Shown here in pieces: positions 51,401 to 63,330 of a DNA stretch of 64,000 nt. The number at the start of each line of letters is the position of its first letter. Position 1 is the stretch's first letter. Below the pieces are notes generated by a model that did no database searches, was not told the DNA's origin, and worked only from the letters and a program-made list of their open reading frames with translations. The DNA is from Larus michahellis (lineage: Eukaryota > Chordata > Aves > Charadriiformes > Laridae): NCBI RefSeq assembly GCF_964199755.1, contig NC_133897.1, positions 135,226,125-135,290,124 on the forward strand. The letters run 5' to 3'. The translations under genes were made by a program, and so were the position numbers.

Positions 51401-54400
51401 GGAGATATCCTCTTGCAGAAATGGGAAAAAAGTAATTAACATTTTCTGATATACCTAAAAGCAATTTAGGAATATAACATTTTTACACTTGCAGGAGTAG
51501 GGATTGTCTGTTTTTAAGAAAAGTATCAATCAAGGATCTGTGTGAAGTTCCAAGACATTCATCCTTTCTTTTCTTGACTTAGCTAGTGATACTTTGGATG
51601 ATCTATAACATTCCAGAACTCTTTTGCACCACTCATAATATGAGAGAAAGCCTTGACAGAGTAAGGAAACCTTCTCTTTCCTCTCTTTTTACAAAATGTT
51701 TAAAATGTTCTCTCTAAAGCAATGAGAAACCTTGAGGCATATGACCAAGAAACTAAAGTAATACATGGCCACTTTTATGATTGAGCTTTTCCTCCTATTT
51801 TAGCAAATTATGAAATTAGTGTTCATTAAATGCACCTATATCCTGTATTATGTTTCTAGCTCTTCCAGCTATGAAAATACTCTCAGAAAATGACCTGATG
51901 TAGCCTTTTCTCCAGGTGTTGGCATCCTTTGGATGGCCAAGCTGAGCTCTAAGGGACACAGTCTGCTTCCTAGAGCCCTGTGGACTGCAAACCGACATCT
52001 TGCAAAGTCAGCTTAAAACCCAGTGTTTTAGTACTGGTTCCAGGCAGAAATGTTGTGGTGGCTGCATTTGAACTGTCTTACAGAGACAGGTTAATTTAAG
52101 GAAAAAATACAGTCATGTGATGAGCTTCACTGATATTCACTGACTTGGGGGAGTTGGTTGATGAGAAGCTCAGCGTGACCCAGCAATGTGTGCTTGTGTC
52201 CCAGAAGGCCAACTGCATCCCGGGCTGCATCAAAAGAAGCGTGGCCAGCAGGTTGAGGGCGGTGATTCTGCCCCTCTACTCCGCTCTCATGAGACCCCAC
52301 CTGGAGTACCACATCTATCTCTGAAGCCCCCAGCACAAGAAGGACATGGACCTGTTGGAGCAAGTCCAGAGGAAGGCCAAGAAGGGCTGGAGTGCCTATG
52401 CTATGAGGACAGGCTGAGAGAATTGGGGTTGTTCAGCCTGGAGAAGAGAAGGCTCCAGGGAGACCTTATAGCAGCCTTCCAGTACTTAAAAGGGGCCTAC
52501 AGGAAAGCTGGGGAGGTACTCTTTATCAGGGAATGTAGCAATAGGACAAGGGGTACGGTTTCAAACTGAAAGAGGGGAGATTTAGATTAGATATTAGGAA
52601 GGAATTATTTCCTGTGAGGGTGGTGAGACACTGGAACAGGTTGCCCAGAGAAGTTGTGGATGCCCCATCCCTGGAAGTGTTCAAGGCCAGGTTGGATGGG
52701 GCTTTGAGGGACCTGGTCTAGTGGGAGGTGTCCCTGCCTCTTGGCAAGAGGGTTGGAACTAGATGATCTTTAAGGTCCCTTCCAACCCAAACCATTCTAT
52801 GATTCTGGGATTCTATGATATCCAGAGGTCCTGAATCAGACCTTACACAAGAAAAAGATTTAGTTTCCTAACCTTTATGTAATTACACAGTCAAATATTA
52901 TGAAGCCAGACTAGAAGGACTCCAGCCTGTTGGGCAGTGAAACTGAGAGGTGCTCCATGAAAAGAGAAGGTCCTTAAGGAGGGTCTGACATTACTATGTC
53001 ACCTAGTCATACTGAAGGCCTATAGTGAATATACGCCCCCCGCTTTAATAAAGATACAGGTCCCAAATGATATGGGTTCTTGATACCATCAAAATCCCAA
53101 GGCCTGATGTTTCATTAGCACCAATGATGGGCTGCAGACCCTGGGAACGCTGCTTTGAATACCTGCTCTGTTTTGGTCAGTGTAATTTAACCATGACTTC
53201 ATATATTCATCATTCACAGATGTTCTCAGTAAAGTTTGCATGTTCAAGCTGTGCTAATAGATGTTGCAGTAGTGCACTTAAAACTAGGAATATGAAACTT
53301 TTTACTTTTCAAATAAAATTACCACAGGGTATATGTATCTGGGGTGGCAGTTTGTTTCCAGTGGTGTAGCAGTCCTTTAGAAAGTTTGCAGTAAGCACAA
53401 GTGATTTGAATTAAGAGAGCTCTGTGTAATTTGTTTTGCATACGCTTGTTCAATGTTTTCTATTTACAGATAAAGTAGCGGGGTTGCTGTCTGAAGTACC
53501 TTGTTGCTTTCGGCTTTTTCTCCTGTTCTGCAACAGGAGAAGACATGTGTTGAATAGGGTGTCAAGAGAAAGCTATTGGTATTAGGAGGAAATTCTGACT
53601 GTAATGAGAATGAGAAGAACAGCTGCGTTTCTGAGTTCAAATTACAGTCAAAAATGGGTTTGTACACCATTCCTCAAATTAAAGCATAGTTGTCACTGTA
53701 GGAAGGGAACGGGCAATTATTTTTCAACAAATGTTGTGGACAGATCTTTGCAATATTGTAGTTGCATCTCTTCTTTTTCTTCATTGTGATGTTTATACAG
53801 CTTCACCATCTTTTTAATACCTAAGAGGATAGTTGTGACCAGGACCTCCTGTTCCAACAAAGCTGTTCCAACAAAGAATGAAACGGCAACTCCATCCCTT
53901 CTACATACAAATTATCTAAGAACAACTGAGAGGCAGCTATAGAAACAGCTATAGAAAGGGAGGATACGAGGGAACTGTGACCCACAACATTAAAAGGCTT
54001 CCTTTGGGAAAGGAAGCTCGCTTTTTGGGCTTCAAAAAATTACATTCAACATTAAAGAGATTTAATTTTACACTCCGTTGCTTGTTATACATTATTAGAA
54101 TAAAAGCATTTATTTTACTATTTGTTTACAGAGTGAAACAAACAAAAACCCTTGATCTTGGGTGAATGGGCTCACTGGCAAAATTCCTGCTGACTTTATT
54201 AATGCTGAGATTTTATTCCTAACTCTCAACCAGTGTGTGCCGTGTGAGTGCAGAGAACACCCCAGAGCTGCCTCATAAAGGCTCATAAGGTGGTCTCTGG
54301 TGTTGAAACTCCCCATGTAGAAGCACTAGCCTGTTCCCTCTATTCAGTCCGCTTGACAATTTTCAAGTTGAAGTGTAGTTTTGAAGTGTAGTTTTCCAGG

Positions 54401-57400
54401 GAACAGTGCGGAAAGCACAGTCGGACAGCTTTCTAGGAAAATAATCTTTGGCTGAGGAAAGAAATTGGCCAAAGGATGTTTGCTTCAAGTTGCCAGTGGA
54501 AGTGTGGTGAGATGCTTTAACTCCATCGCAGCTCAGTCAGACCCAGTTGACGAGTGGGGAGGTTTTCTATGCTGGACCAAATCAGTGATCCAAAGAGCTT
54601 GCGGGGGGATCTTTATCCTGGATGGAAGGAAGGTGACTGCTTCCCCAAGTACTAAGGACCTAGCAAATGACGATTTGCTATCCCCGGGGAGAGAATGAGC
54701 ATAGTTTGGCACTGGGGGTTTGCATGATTAGCATTTGAGGATGAGTCACCTCCTCAGATGTTGACCCACTGAGTATGCAAATCTTTCTCCTTTTTCCCTT
54801 TTGCAATCTTGTGTTCATGTCAGGCAGCTTTCTCTAACATGGTTAATAGAAACACTGGGTTGGCCATCATTTCAGAGTTTATAATTTTGTTTATTGCAGT
54901 ACTTTTTTAAACTCTTTGCTAATTACCTCGAGATTTTTAATTTCTCCTTATACAGAAACTGCTCCTCTGGCTTTCAAGTTACTCTGTTTTCTCTTTTTAG
55001 GATATTTTTCTATTTCTTTATATGCTATTTATCTATGTACAACAGGGTTCAAAAATCTAAATGTCTTTTCCCTGTTCTCTTACATGCCCAAAATAGGGGA
55101 CTGAACTGACATACAAATTAGTACAAGTGTGGATCAGACTTCTTTTGAAAGGGGTGAACTAACAGTACAGTGTCTTACAGATTAGATTTTAGGTCATTAT
55201 GAGATAATAATTTTTGTGCTTGAGCCTATATTAATTATTTGCCTTTTCTTGTGGAGATGATCTAGAGCTAGTCGTAGAGGGACTGAGATCACCTTTACTT
55301 CTAGGAAAGTAAAATAAAGTAAGGAAGGTGAAGCACTTCATCTTCTCCCATGAAATACAAATTATTTACATAGCAGGAGGGGACTCTGTACAAGGGCTTT
55401 TCACCAGCCTGCTAATGAAGGAATGGAGAAAATTAAAAGATGCTGCATTTGCTCCCCTGCCCTTATTTATTATTTTCTTCCTTTCTTTTTTTTTTATTTC
55501 TCTTTCTCTCTCTTTTTTTATGTTTGACAAAAATTTCATATGACCAGAGAGTGGTCAAGAGTGAATAGATAATGGAAAGCAGAGCACACTATATATCATA
55601 GTAATGCTTACTTGCCAAACCCACAACTTTTTAACTGAGTTTGAAACAACCCCCTAAAACTTTACCAATCAAGTGCTGCAGATGATTCCTGAGAACTAAA
55701 AAATGAAGCTAAGGAGGAATTAAAGTGGACTAGCAGTATTCTCACAGTCCAAGGCAAGGGCCATGCCTGCTTTAGAGAGGGCATTAATAGTGAAAACCTA
55801 ATCCAGTCTTCACATTTCTTTCAAACACCTAACATGCTATTTTGCAAGGCAATTTAGTACGTGAAAATATGCTGGGTGGAAATCAGGAGCTTGGTGCTGT
55901 TTGTGCAAATACAGTACACATTTAGATTATTGTGGGACTGCAGCCAGGTCACTTGGGAGCAAGCACGCAAACCTCATGTTCAGCCTCCTGGCAGGGAGCG
56001 CTCGTGCCAGAAGCATGATTAATCCCAGCAAAGGAGGGTGTTTATGGGGTGTCATAGTCCTGGCGGAGCTGCCCCTTATGGCTGCACACCAGGCAGCTGT
56101 GTTTGGACCCACGCGCTGGATCCATCTGCTCCTCCGTTACCCTGGGCCTGGGCAGGCTCCAAATGCCGACTGTGGCCCCGCGCTCAGGCACACTTCCTAG
56201 GCACATTTTTATGCTTGTACCTGTTGTTGCCTCCTCTTCAAGCCTTCTTTTTGGGACCACTGATGTACCACAGGGTTTGTAAAGAGTTATTTGTATACTG
56301 GCCACGTGCAGCTAATTGATTGAATGTAAGAGATACAAAGCAGAACAAATATCTGTACGCGGTTTTCTCCCTCTTGGGCCCTAGAGCATTTCCTGGGTTT
56401 CGGATGGTGCCGTAGCAGCCCCAGGTCCCCTCTCTTGTACCCTAGTGCTCCAGCTTAGCCTTCTCTTCCTGAGTTATAGACTTATCTCTAACTCCTCCTA
56501 GAAACTCCCTTCATTTTTCAGAGCTGAAGTCAAAGTATTTTCTGGCTTGAAGACCATTCCTTCTTAGCATGTTCTTCCTAACACTTCTCTGTTTTGTCCC
56601 TTTACTGGCAATTTGCTTTGACGTTCTTCTGGGACCTTTTATGAACAGGTGTAAAGTAAATCTCCTCTGTTTTATACACCATCCATCTTCCTTTCCATAA
56701 GGTGCTTCCACTTGAATGGAAGATCATTTGTATGTATTTAGGGTTCCTACTGATTTCTGTTGCACTTCTTCAGCTTTAATCTAGAGGTACCTCACTCACT
56801 CCATAGTAGCAAAAGCTTGGTTCAATGATATAGCAATGATGTCGTACAATTTCCTAAGTTTTGTCCTTTTCACTTAGAGAAATTTCACGAACTACCAGAC
56901 AGAGTCAGGGCATGAATTACTGTCCTAGTCCAGGATCTTTGGTCAGTCTTTTCACTCTGCAGGTTTGAGAAATTAAAACTATGAATTCAGTGTTAGAAAT
57001 CATTATTAGCTCATAGAACAGAAAATATTTGTGATGTGGACCACCGTATCCTTAGACAAGTTTATTTCTGACCTTGCCTGTTATTTCATACCACTCAGAG
57101 ACCATACTTTGTTTCATAGCCACTCAAGATTTATGGGTTTGGGTTTCTGTTTAAAAAGCTGTGATGGGCTGGGTAGGCAATTTTACCGCTTTCTTTTCCT
57201 GCCTTTCTACTTGCAGTTCACTAAATCTGTCCTGCACCAAAACACTCCACTTGGAGTATTCAAAATGCACTTCTAATTCCAGGATCTAGACCCTATTTGG
57301 GTATCACTCAAACACAAAGATATACTAGGATTTGTGTGTACTTGTAATAGTGAGATATTCTTTATCTGGAGCTCCAGCAGCGCAGTAGGTTCTATTGCTG

Positions 57401-60400
57401 ATATCTCTGTTATTGCTGAGGCAAATGTATTTGCTGTGGAGGAAACAGTGGAGTCAGAAATCAAGCATGTGAGCAGGAAAAGCATATAAAGGAGACAGTG
57501 TTCACTTGTCATGTTCCTACCATTGGAGGAGAATTTAAGAAGTCAAATCGTCTCTTACAGAGCTGTTACCTTTTTATTCCAGGCAGGGAGCAATGTCAGC
57601 TCCCATGCAGAATAAAATGATGGAACTCATACCACACCTGGAAACTATCCATAGTCTTTGCCTTTGTGGAATCCCTTTGCTTGACCTTGTGGTCTCAAAT
57701 ACGAAAAGCTGCCACACACACTCTCTCTGGCTATAGATACTCCTGAGATCCTATTTCAAATGTGTTGTTGGGGTTTTGTGGAGTATGCAATACCTGTGCT
57801 GGATTGTTCTTCCCTGTGTGCCCCTCCTTCTCTTTAACTTCCATCTGAGTCCCATCCAATGTTTCACTCCACTCCACACATGGATCTCATCAACACGGAA
57901 GGGAAAATGTCAGGAGAATGCCTGCTCAGGGAAGGGCTTTTCCAGAAATAAGGAAGAGATCTGAATACTTGGCTTCCTCTCATGATGTGGATGGGATTTC
58001 TGTGCAGTGTTAGGGCAAATCCTGCTAGATTCTGTACGTGCTACCTACCCCACAGTTTTGTGAATTCAAGAGCTCTCTGCCTAGGTTACAGATCTGATGT
58101 GTTATGATAGTATATTTGTGACTGAAGATACTTGCTTCTTGTGTTCTTGCACTGTGGTCACTATTTGTTTTTTCAGTTCTGCTGCTAAGGATATTTTATT
58201 TTGTCAGGTTTGGGATGAAACTCTTGCTAAATCTGCAGAGGCTTGGGCTGCTACATGCATTTGGGACCATGGACCTTCCTACTTACTGAGATTCTTGGGC
58301 CAGAACCTGTCTGTAAGAACTGGAAGGTATGCAGATACCCTAAAAAACAGTTATTTTGTTAGCCTTTGAACAGCTTTTGAGATACAGATCCTAGATTGTT
58401 GCAAGTGTCATCCAGTATTCTAGCAGTAGTTGATATCCATCTGTGTTCATTTGGCTTAAGTGTATTATTGCTTAATACTGCACCCCTAGTGATGCATGGA
58501 GAAATGTGTATTTAGATGACTTCCATCAGAGGGATTAGCACCAGAAAGTTCCAAAATACCTAAATCTAAAATGATTTGTTTTTCTTTCTGTCCTTTAAAC
58601 AAACCCAGGTATCGATCTATTCTCCAGCTGGTAAAGCCGTGGTATGATGAGGTGAAGGATTATGCTTTCCCTTATCCTCAGGATTGCAACCCCAGGTGCC
58701 CCATGCGATGTTATGGACCCATGTGCACCCATTACACACAGGTTATATAAATTACATTCTTCTATTCAATATCTACCGTCCAAAGCTGGACTTTTCTGTG
58801 ATGTATTTATAGCTCTCTCTCAAATAAATGTATATATATATTTCTTTTCAATTTGGACTTCACCAATAATAAATATTTATTCAGATGGTTTGGGCCACTT
58901 CCAATCGTATAGGCTGCGCAATCCACACATGCCACAATATGAACGTCTGGGGATCTGTTTGGCGACGAGCTGTTTACTTGGTATGCAACTATGCCCCAAA
59001 GTGAGTTGCTTTCTTTTAATATTGTTTATTTTTATACTTTATGCATGTTTTGGTCCTGTCATAGGGCTGCTTATTCCCTTTTCTGCAGCTTGACTTCTAT
59101 TTGTGCTTTTTCTGTGGGCTGCACCTTCATTCTAACTTTACATCTGAACGTACTGCAAATGCATGACTTCGGTATACCAGGAAGAAAAGGAAATAACTTG
59201 ATGTGTATGGAATGAAGCCAAAAACTTGTTTTCTGTTATTGTTGTTGTTATTATTAAAATTCTTTTTGTCTTCCTCCTTTGTGCTGTCTGCACTTTACTT
59301 TCAATTCCTCATTTCTTCACTCTGTTATATATACCTGTGGTGAGCTAGACTTCCTCAGGTAAGCAATTCCACTGTAGCTCAGGCCCTTGATTTACTGTGA
59401 ACACATGTTGTTGCCCATAACGTACCTTTGCTTGTGACCATGCTGCATAACGGCCTCCATAGCACAGGTTTCCCACTAAGTCCATCTACCTAAGCTCGGT
59501 GTCTACAAATCTCATTTTACCTTCCGTATGAGGGTCCTTCAGAGTATAGGTCATAGACACTCACAGGGGGCCCTAAATCAGGTAGCGGTGCAGAGAACTG
59601 TGTTAGGTTGAAATTAAGAAATTAATTTTCTCCCAGCATTTCCTAGATATCATTCCAAGCTTACGTCTGGGTGCAGAATGAATCAATAAAGTGTGGCTCT
59701 GGGAGAGCTTTGGTTTGAGGTCTGGTTTGGACGAGTGCTTCAAAAGCAGCATGGACAGTGTAAATAGCTGGTTCCTCTGACTGTATAATGTTAGGCAAAG
59801 CCATAGATCTGTATAGGAATGTAAGTATAATTAATTGAGCATGTTTTCCATAAACTCTCAGTGGCACGGATCCATTTGTGGTAAAGAATATGCAAGAATA
59901 TGTCATTATCCTAGCTGTTACATGAGTAAAAGAATTTTTAAAGATTTTACAACTTAAAAAAAAGATAGGATTTAGTAAGAAAACTTGGAAAAAAACCCCT
60001 TTGGAAATCAAGGAGATTTCTCTGTCCTTTTGTCTTTAATATCTACTAGAAAAGGGTGGTAAGAAATGAATGTGAGGGGTATCAGGCGGCAAAAACTGTG
60101 CCTGACTTTTAGCTCCACAACATGGACTAGGTGAAATCAAAGTTTATAAGAGAAACCCAAATACTGTTCTTTATATATCTCCATTTGAAAACAAATACTA
60201 AAATTTACAAACTTCCTAGAATACATGTCTCATCTTCATATGTAGGAAAAGAATGCATTAGGCATTATTGAAAACTGATGCATTGTTTCTGTATCATTAA
60301 TACATTAACAATGTGTTAATGACATTTTTATATTTTCTCAGTCTAAAACTTCCACTGTTTCTCAAACAGCAAACCAAAGCCTGGACTTACAAGCTTCCTC

Positions 60401-62219
60401 TCTGGATGAAACTTTGAGTAGACCTTTGATTCGTAGGTAGTGGAACCGTGAGTTTCACATCTACTTCTTGCACAGTCGCAAAAAGGATATTGAGTGGTCT
60501 TGTCTGGCTTAAGTTTATATTCCTAAGAATTAGTTAAATTGATTTAAGGACATTGGGCTTAGAGTCCTTTGGCACACATTCAAAAGTCTCTTTGCCAGTT
60601 GATAAAGGCTGCATCCTTCTGAGTAACCAGCACATCAGAAACTCCTCTGAAGAATAAGGGGGTGAATATAACAGCCCTGACTCGAGTTATTGATATTGGA
60701 ATTTAGTAAAGGTTTAGGATTTGGAACTCCAGTAATTTTCCCTGATGCCATGCTGTAATGATGAAAAATATCTGTGCTTCTGAAATAATGAAAAAAAGTT
60801 AAGGAGGGTAATTACAAAATTTATAAAGGCTCTGCACCTGTTTATCTGACAGACTCACACGAATCAGCCACACGTTGCATAGCAAATAAAGCAGAAATCA
60901 GCTTTCAGCAAACTCTTTCTGGATTTCCATATCTGTTATCAAACTAAATATATTTCCTGAGCACTCAGTCTGCTGTACCCATTTGGAAGAGAAGTAGGAA
61001 TGAGCAAATTATTTGAGAGATTCCTGCTTTCTTCCAAGGCGCAACCCAGACCAGGGTTTTTGATCCAATACTATTGGCTGGGAGGTGGGGGATGAGAAAA
61101 TTTTTCATAAATACTTGCATTACTCACTGCTATACCACGTCACATGCAAACTAGAGGAAAGTTCTGTGCTCAGTGAGACATAACATTTAAATAAAAATCT
61201 AATTTTAACTTCCTTTCTGCCTACATCACGAGTGTTACATGAATCCTTAAAAGGCTGGGGTTTATATAAGCACCTAAAAGTCTGGATGCATTTTTTCAGA
61301 TGTTCCTAGATCTTTCAGTTACCTCTTTTCACATGATCACTATCCAGACTTGTACCCCTTTCCCCCGGGGCTCTATTACTCAGCTCTGTTCACCAGATGG
61401 GAGCCCTCTTTCTCCTCCCATTAACACCTATGAGACCCCTACAAATGCCCAAATACAGTTCTTTTTAATACATCACTGGTACAAATAGTTTTCATCTTCC
61501 CTTTTCTCTAACCCCAAATTCAGTGTCAGAGCTTCACAATGTGGACTCAGGCAACCTGAGAATAAGGTTTCACTCAGTTCATTTTTCCACCTTCCAAACC
61601 CAAGCTTTTAAGATAACTTCCAGACAAAAAAGTGCTCAAGGAAAACCTTGCACCAATGTTTATGTTGCTAATTTCTCATAATGGAGCCCCCCAGTAAAAA
61701 ATACTCTGCTTGGCTTGCAGCGTCAAAAGTCACTTGGCTGTAGCAAAAGCGAGAGGACTGGGACTTCATCACAGACACTGGCCTGGGGTAACATGATTGT
61801 TCTGCTGGTTTTTGGGAATCAGTAGATCAATGTTTGTCAGCAACCTGCAGAAATATATTTTTAATATATTTTGTCAGTGTTAGGTTAGTGGTTGGACTCG
61901 ATGATCTTTAAGGTCCCTTCCAACATAGATGATTCTATGATTAATGTAAGTTTTCAGTAACAGGGCGTTTATAGGATATCACTGAAGACATTAACTTTAG
62001 TCACTCAAAACAAGTATGATTTAATGATTTTTTTTCTTCCTCTCTGAAATTACTAAGCATTCTTTTTCCTTTTATATTTTCAGGGGAAATTGGATTGGAG
62101 AAGCGCCATATAAAGTAGGAGTTCCGTGTTCTGCTTGTCCTCCAAGCTATGGAGGTTCTTGTACCGACAACCTTTGTTTCCCAGGAGTAACATCAAACTA
62201 CTTATACTGGTTTAAATAA
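39143..62219 (+). CDS. PI15: PI15, peptidase inhibitor 15 (secreted CAP-domain protein), five coding exons
   Basis: The five exons join into 258 residues, the same length as mammalian PI15, with phases 0, 2, 0, 2 and GT-AG introns throughout. Residues 1 to about 21 are a hydrophobic signal peptide. A propeptide follows, ending in the furin-type RRKR at 57-60. The CAP domain covers about 67-214. His74, Glu102 and His172 are in the positions of the CAP-cavity residues. The CAP1 signature [16 protein letters not shown] spans 172-187, and a CAP2-type VCNYAP is at 208-213. Cysteines at 108, 157, 161, 165, 170, 186, 191, 209, 229, 232, 240 and 245 suit a disulfide-rich secreted protein. N-glycosylation sequons lie at 26, 36 and 124. 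PI15 is known as a secreted weak trypsin inhibitor, and CAP proteins are extracellular. It has no catalytic protease role. Confidence 0.97.
39416..42856 (+). other. PI15 intron 1, left part
   Basis: The first part of an intron of about 18.8 kb. Apart from scattered homopolymer runs I see no additional exon, RNA gene or nameable repeat here. Open frames near 40.0, 40.9 and 41.9 kb lack matching splice sites and family signatures. Confidence 0.5.
42857..43243 (-). mobile_element. CR1 LINE 3' fragment in PI15 intron 1
   Basis: The plus strand starts CATAGAATCATAGAATGTGT, the complement of the CR1 terminal repeat. It continues through CCATCTAGTCCAACCCCCCT, CTCTGGGCAACCTGTGCCAG and TCTCCAGGCTGAACAACCCC before breaking off near 43243. 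The minus-strand frame keeps the [20 protein letters not shown] tail. The good match to the family pattern suggests a relatively young insertion. It is antisense to PI15. Confidence 0.93.
43244..45169 (+). other. PI15 intron 1, no feature seen
   Basis: AT-rich intronic sequence between two CR1 fragments. No exon, RNA gene or repeat could be supported. Confidence 0.45.
45170..45365 (-). mobile_element. Very old CR1-like 3' end in PI15 intron 1
   Basis: On the minus strand a 63-codon frame (45356-45165) reads [21 protein letters not shown] followed by QDENH. It aligns in order with the CR1 C-terminal pattern W-x-x-LP-REVVE-x-PSL-x-x-FKSRLD. The nucleotide match is weak, so it belongs to an ancient CR1/L3-type family rather than the young copies nearby. 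Boundaries are approximate. Confidence 0.5.
48574..48594. repeat. (GA)n microsatellite
   Basis: Ten uninterrupted AG/GA dinucleotides after TTCTT, ending at GAGAAAGCC. Confidence 0.9.
50221..50290. repeat. Imperfect tandem array of CATCCATCTTCC / CCATCCAAAC units
   Basis: Alternating CATCCATCTTCC and CCATCCAAAC/TTCCAAAC motifs repeat several times over 70 bases, a simple pyrimidine-rich array. Confidence 0.7.
52141..52819 (+). mobile_element. CR1 LINE, 3' half, in PI15 intron 1
   Basis: It begins within the thumb region (GTTGGTTGATGAGAAGCTCA at 52153). The blocks GAGACCCCACCTGGAGTACC, GAGGACAGGCTGAGAGAATT and ACCTTATAGCAGCCTTCCAG follow, then TTGCCCAGAGAAGTTGTGGA. The 3' end is TCTTTAAGGTCCCTTCCAAC with ATTCTATGATTCT repeats near 52796-52818. 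The copy is in sense with PI15. It is closely similar in type to the 3' half of the element at 23.5-25.2 kb, suggesting a related subfamily. Frameshifts and stops make it non-coding. Confidence 0.94.
52820..58207 (+). other. PI15 intron 1, right part
   Basis: No repeat or exon could be identified up to the acceptor ATTTTATTTTGTCAG| at 58207. A small cluster with AP-1 (TGAGTCA, 54742-54748) and octamer (ATGCAAAT, 54775-54782) motifs lies in this part. The GC-richer frames around 55.9-56.3 kb overlap on both strands and have no family likeness. Confidence 0.45.
58208..58326 (+). CDS. PI15: PI15 coding exon 2 (residues 92-131, split codon)
   Basis: It encodes [20 protein letters not shown] followed by [19 protein letters not shown], including Glu102 and the sequon NLS at 124. 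The acceptor is TTTTGTCAG|GTT. The donor is GGAAG|GTATGC, which leaves AG of Arg131 to be completed by G from exon 3 (phase 2). The following intron is only 282 bases. Confidence 0.96.
58609..58741 (+). CDS. PI15: PI15 coding exon 3 (residues 131-175)
   Basis: It follows acceptor AACAAACCCAG| and encodes [20 protein letters not shown], then [20 protein letters not shown] and HYTQ. The cysteine-rich segment (157, 161, 165, 170) and His172 of the CAP1 signature are here. It ends phase 0 at ACACAG. The donor GTTATA is weak compared with the others in this gene. Confidence 0.95.
58885..59000 (+). CDS. PI15: PI15 coding exon 4 (residues 176-214, split codon)
   Basis: It follows acceptor TATTTATTCAG| after an intron of only 143 bases and encodes [20 protein letters not shown], then [18 protein letters not shown]. 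It completes CAP1 and carries the CAP2-type signature. The donor CCAAA|GTGAGT leaves AA of Lys214 for completion by G of exon 5 (phase 2). Confidence 0.96.
59001..62083 (+). other. PI15 intron 4
   Basis: A 3.1-kb AT-rich intron ending in the strong acceptor TTTTATATTTTCAG. The only nameable insertion is a CR1 3' end at 61879-61943. Short frames in the intron are not supported as exons. Confidence 0.6.
61879..61943 (+). mobile_element. Short CR1 3'-end fragment in PI15 intron 4
   Basis: TGTTAGGTTAGTGGTTGGAC, then GATGATCTTTAAGGTCCCTT and CCAACATAGATGATTCTATG. This is the last 65 bases of a CR1 3' end including one terminal ATTCTATG unit, an extremely 5'-truncated insertion in sense with the gene. 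Confidence 0.9.
62084..62219 (+). CDS. PI15: PI15 coding exon 5 (residues 214-258 and stop)
   Basis: The leading G completes Lys214. The exon then reads [20 protein letters not shown] and [20 protein letters not shown], ending YWFK and TAA at 62217-62219. It supplies the short C-terminal cysteine cluster (229, 232, 240, 245) after the CAP core. There is no LCCL domain, which separates PI15 from the related CRISPLD proteins. Confidence 0.96.
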
Positions 62220-63330
62220 GTTAAGGTTTACATTATTTTTTTTAAAAAAAGGATGAGTAACAAGAAGCTTGTATATTGAAATTTGCACATTTTATATATA
62301 GAGAGATATTGTAATAATACTCTGATGTTTTCTTTTTGTATGCTTTTGTATAATTAGCTTTCAAAGTATAGTATAATTTGGTTTTAACACTTTGGGATTT
62401 AAGACTCACATTAACCCTTTTAGATTAACATTTTGTTAACGGAGAGCAAACTAATTTTCACCTTAGCAAGTGTAGCTTCCTGAAGATTAGGTTCTGTTAA
62501 AAGTGCATTAGAAGATAGAATATGACTTCCTTTAAAAAAGAATATCTCCAGAAAGAGAAGGGTCATTGTTTAATACTGTACTTTCAAAATGGAGTGTGAC
62601 GTGCGAGGCAGCAAATTGTCCTCACGCTCCCAGTGGTTCCTCCCATTTACACCTGTGCTTTCACCTGCAATGTCAACGGGACTCCAAGCAGAGGAAAACA
62701 TATGTGCAAGAGAAACTGCAGGATATTACCTACCTCATGCACAACATCAATTCGTTTATGGCATTTCAAGAGTTCAGCACACGGCTGCTGCTATCATCAA
62801 CGATGCCTGTGTGCAGACAGGAAAATTAGAGAGAATGAGGAACAACACTGGCCAAGATGCAGTGGCTGTTAACTCACATGCCTAAAGTCTTAACCAGATA
62901 GAAAGCTACGTCACTTCAAATATACTGGTATAATAACACAGCCTAACTCTACCTTTCTGTGTTTGCGAACAGAGCCATAATGGTACAGTGGTGCTCTGCA
63001 GCAGTATATTTATTCTTGTACATGAAGGTAAAGAAATATATTGCTACAAAACAACTTATATCAATACATGACATCCATACTGTCCTTTACACTTTAAGTT
63101 TGCCAGTATATGTGCTATCCCCTCTGACTGAAACTCAGCCAGGTGAAACTTTCAAGGAGAGATCAGACGTAAAAGTAGGTAAGAGGATTTCCAAATAAAA
63201 GACATGAGGCAACTTTAAAACTTCATACAGTTTTGTGACAAAAATTCGAAATTTCTAGAGCAATTGACAATGTCCTTTAAAATATATTGCACTATTTCCT
63301 GAATTAATAAACCCCAAATCTGTTCATTCA
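62220..63330 (+). other. PI15: PI15 3' UTR (inferred extent)
   Basis: AT-rich sequence directly after the stop codon. Candidate poly(A) signals AATAAA occur at 63194-63199 (CCAAATAAAAG) and 63306-63311 (AATTAATAAACCCC). Either could end the transcript, and longer forms running beyond the window cannot be excluded. Overlapping frames at 62566-62885 show no domain and are treated as untranslated. Confidence 0.55.

Larger units (their letters stand above)
45366..52140 (+). other. PI15 intron 1, middle part, simple repeats only
   Basis: Contains a (GA)n tract at 48574-48594 and an imperfect TCCATCCAAAC-type tandem patch near 50221-50290. A somewhat GC-richer stretch near 48.8-49.3 kb has short overlapping frames that I do not consider coding. 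No exon of PI15 or another gene could be supported. Confidence 0.45.

Noticed and set aside
55901..56319. Frames of 87-99 codons in a GC-richer part of PI15 intron 1
   Set aside because: Overlapping on both strands, no recognisable protein family, no PI15-like sequence and no convincing splice sites.
62566..62885. Three overlapping frames of 79-98 codons after the PI15 stop
   Set aside because: They lie in the probable 3' UTR, overlap in different frames, and show no family likeness or splice context.
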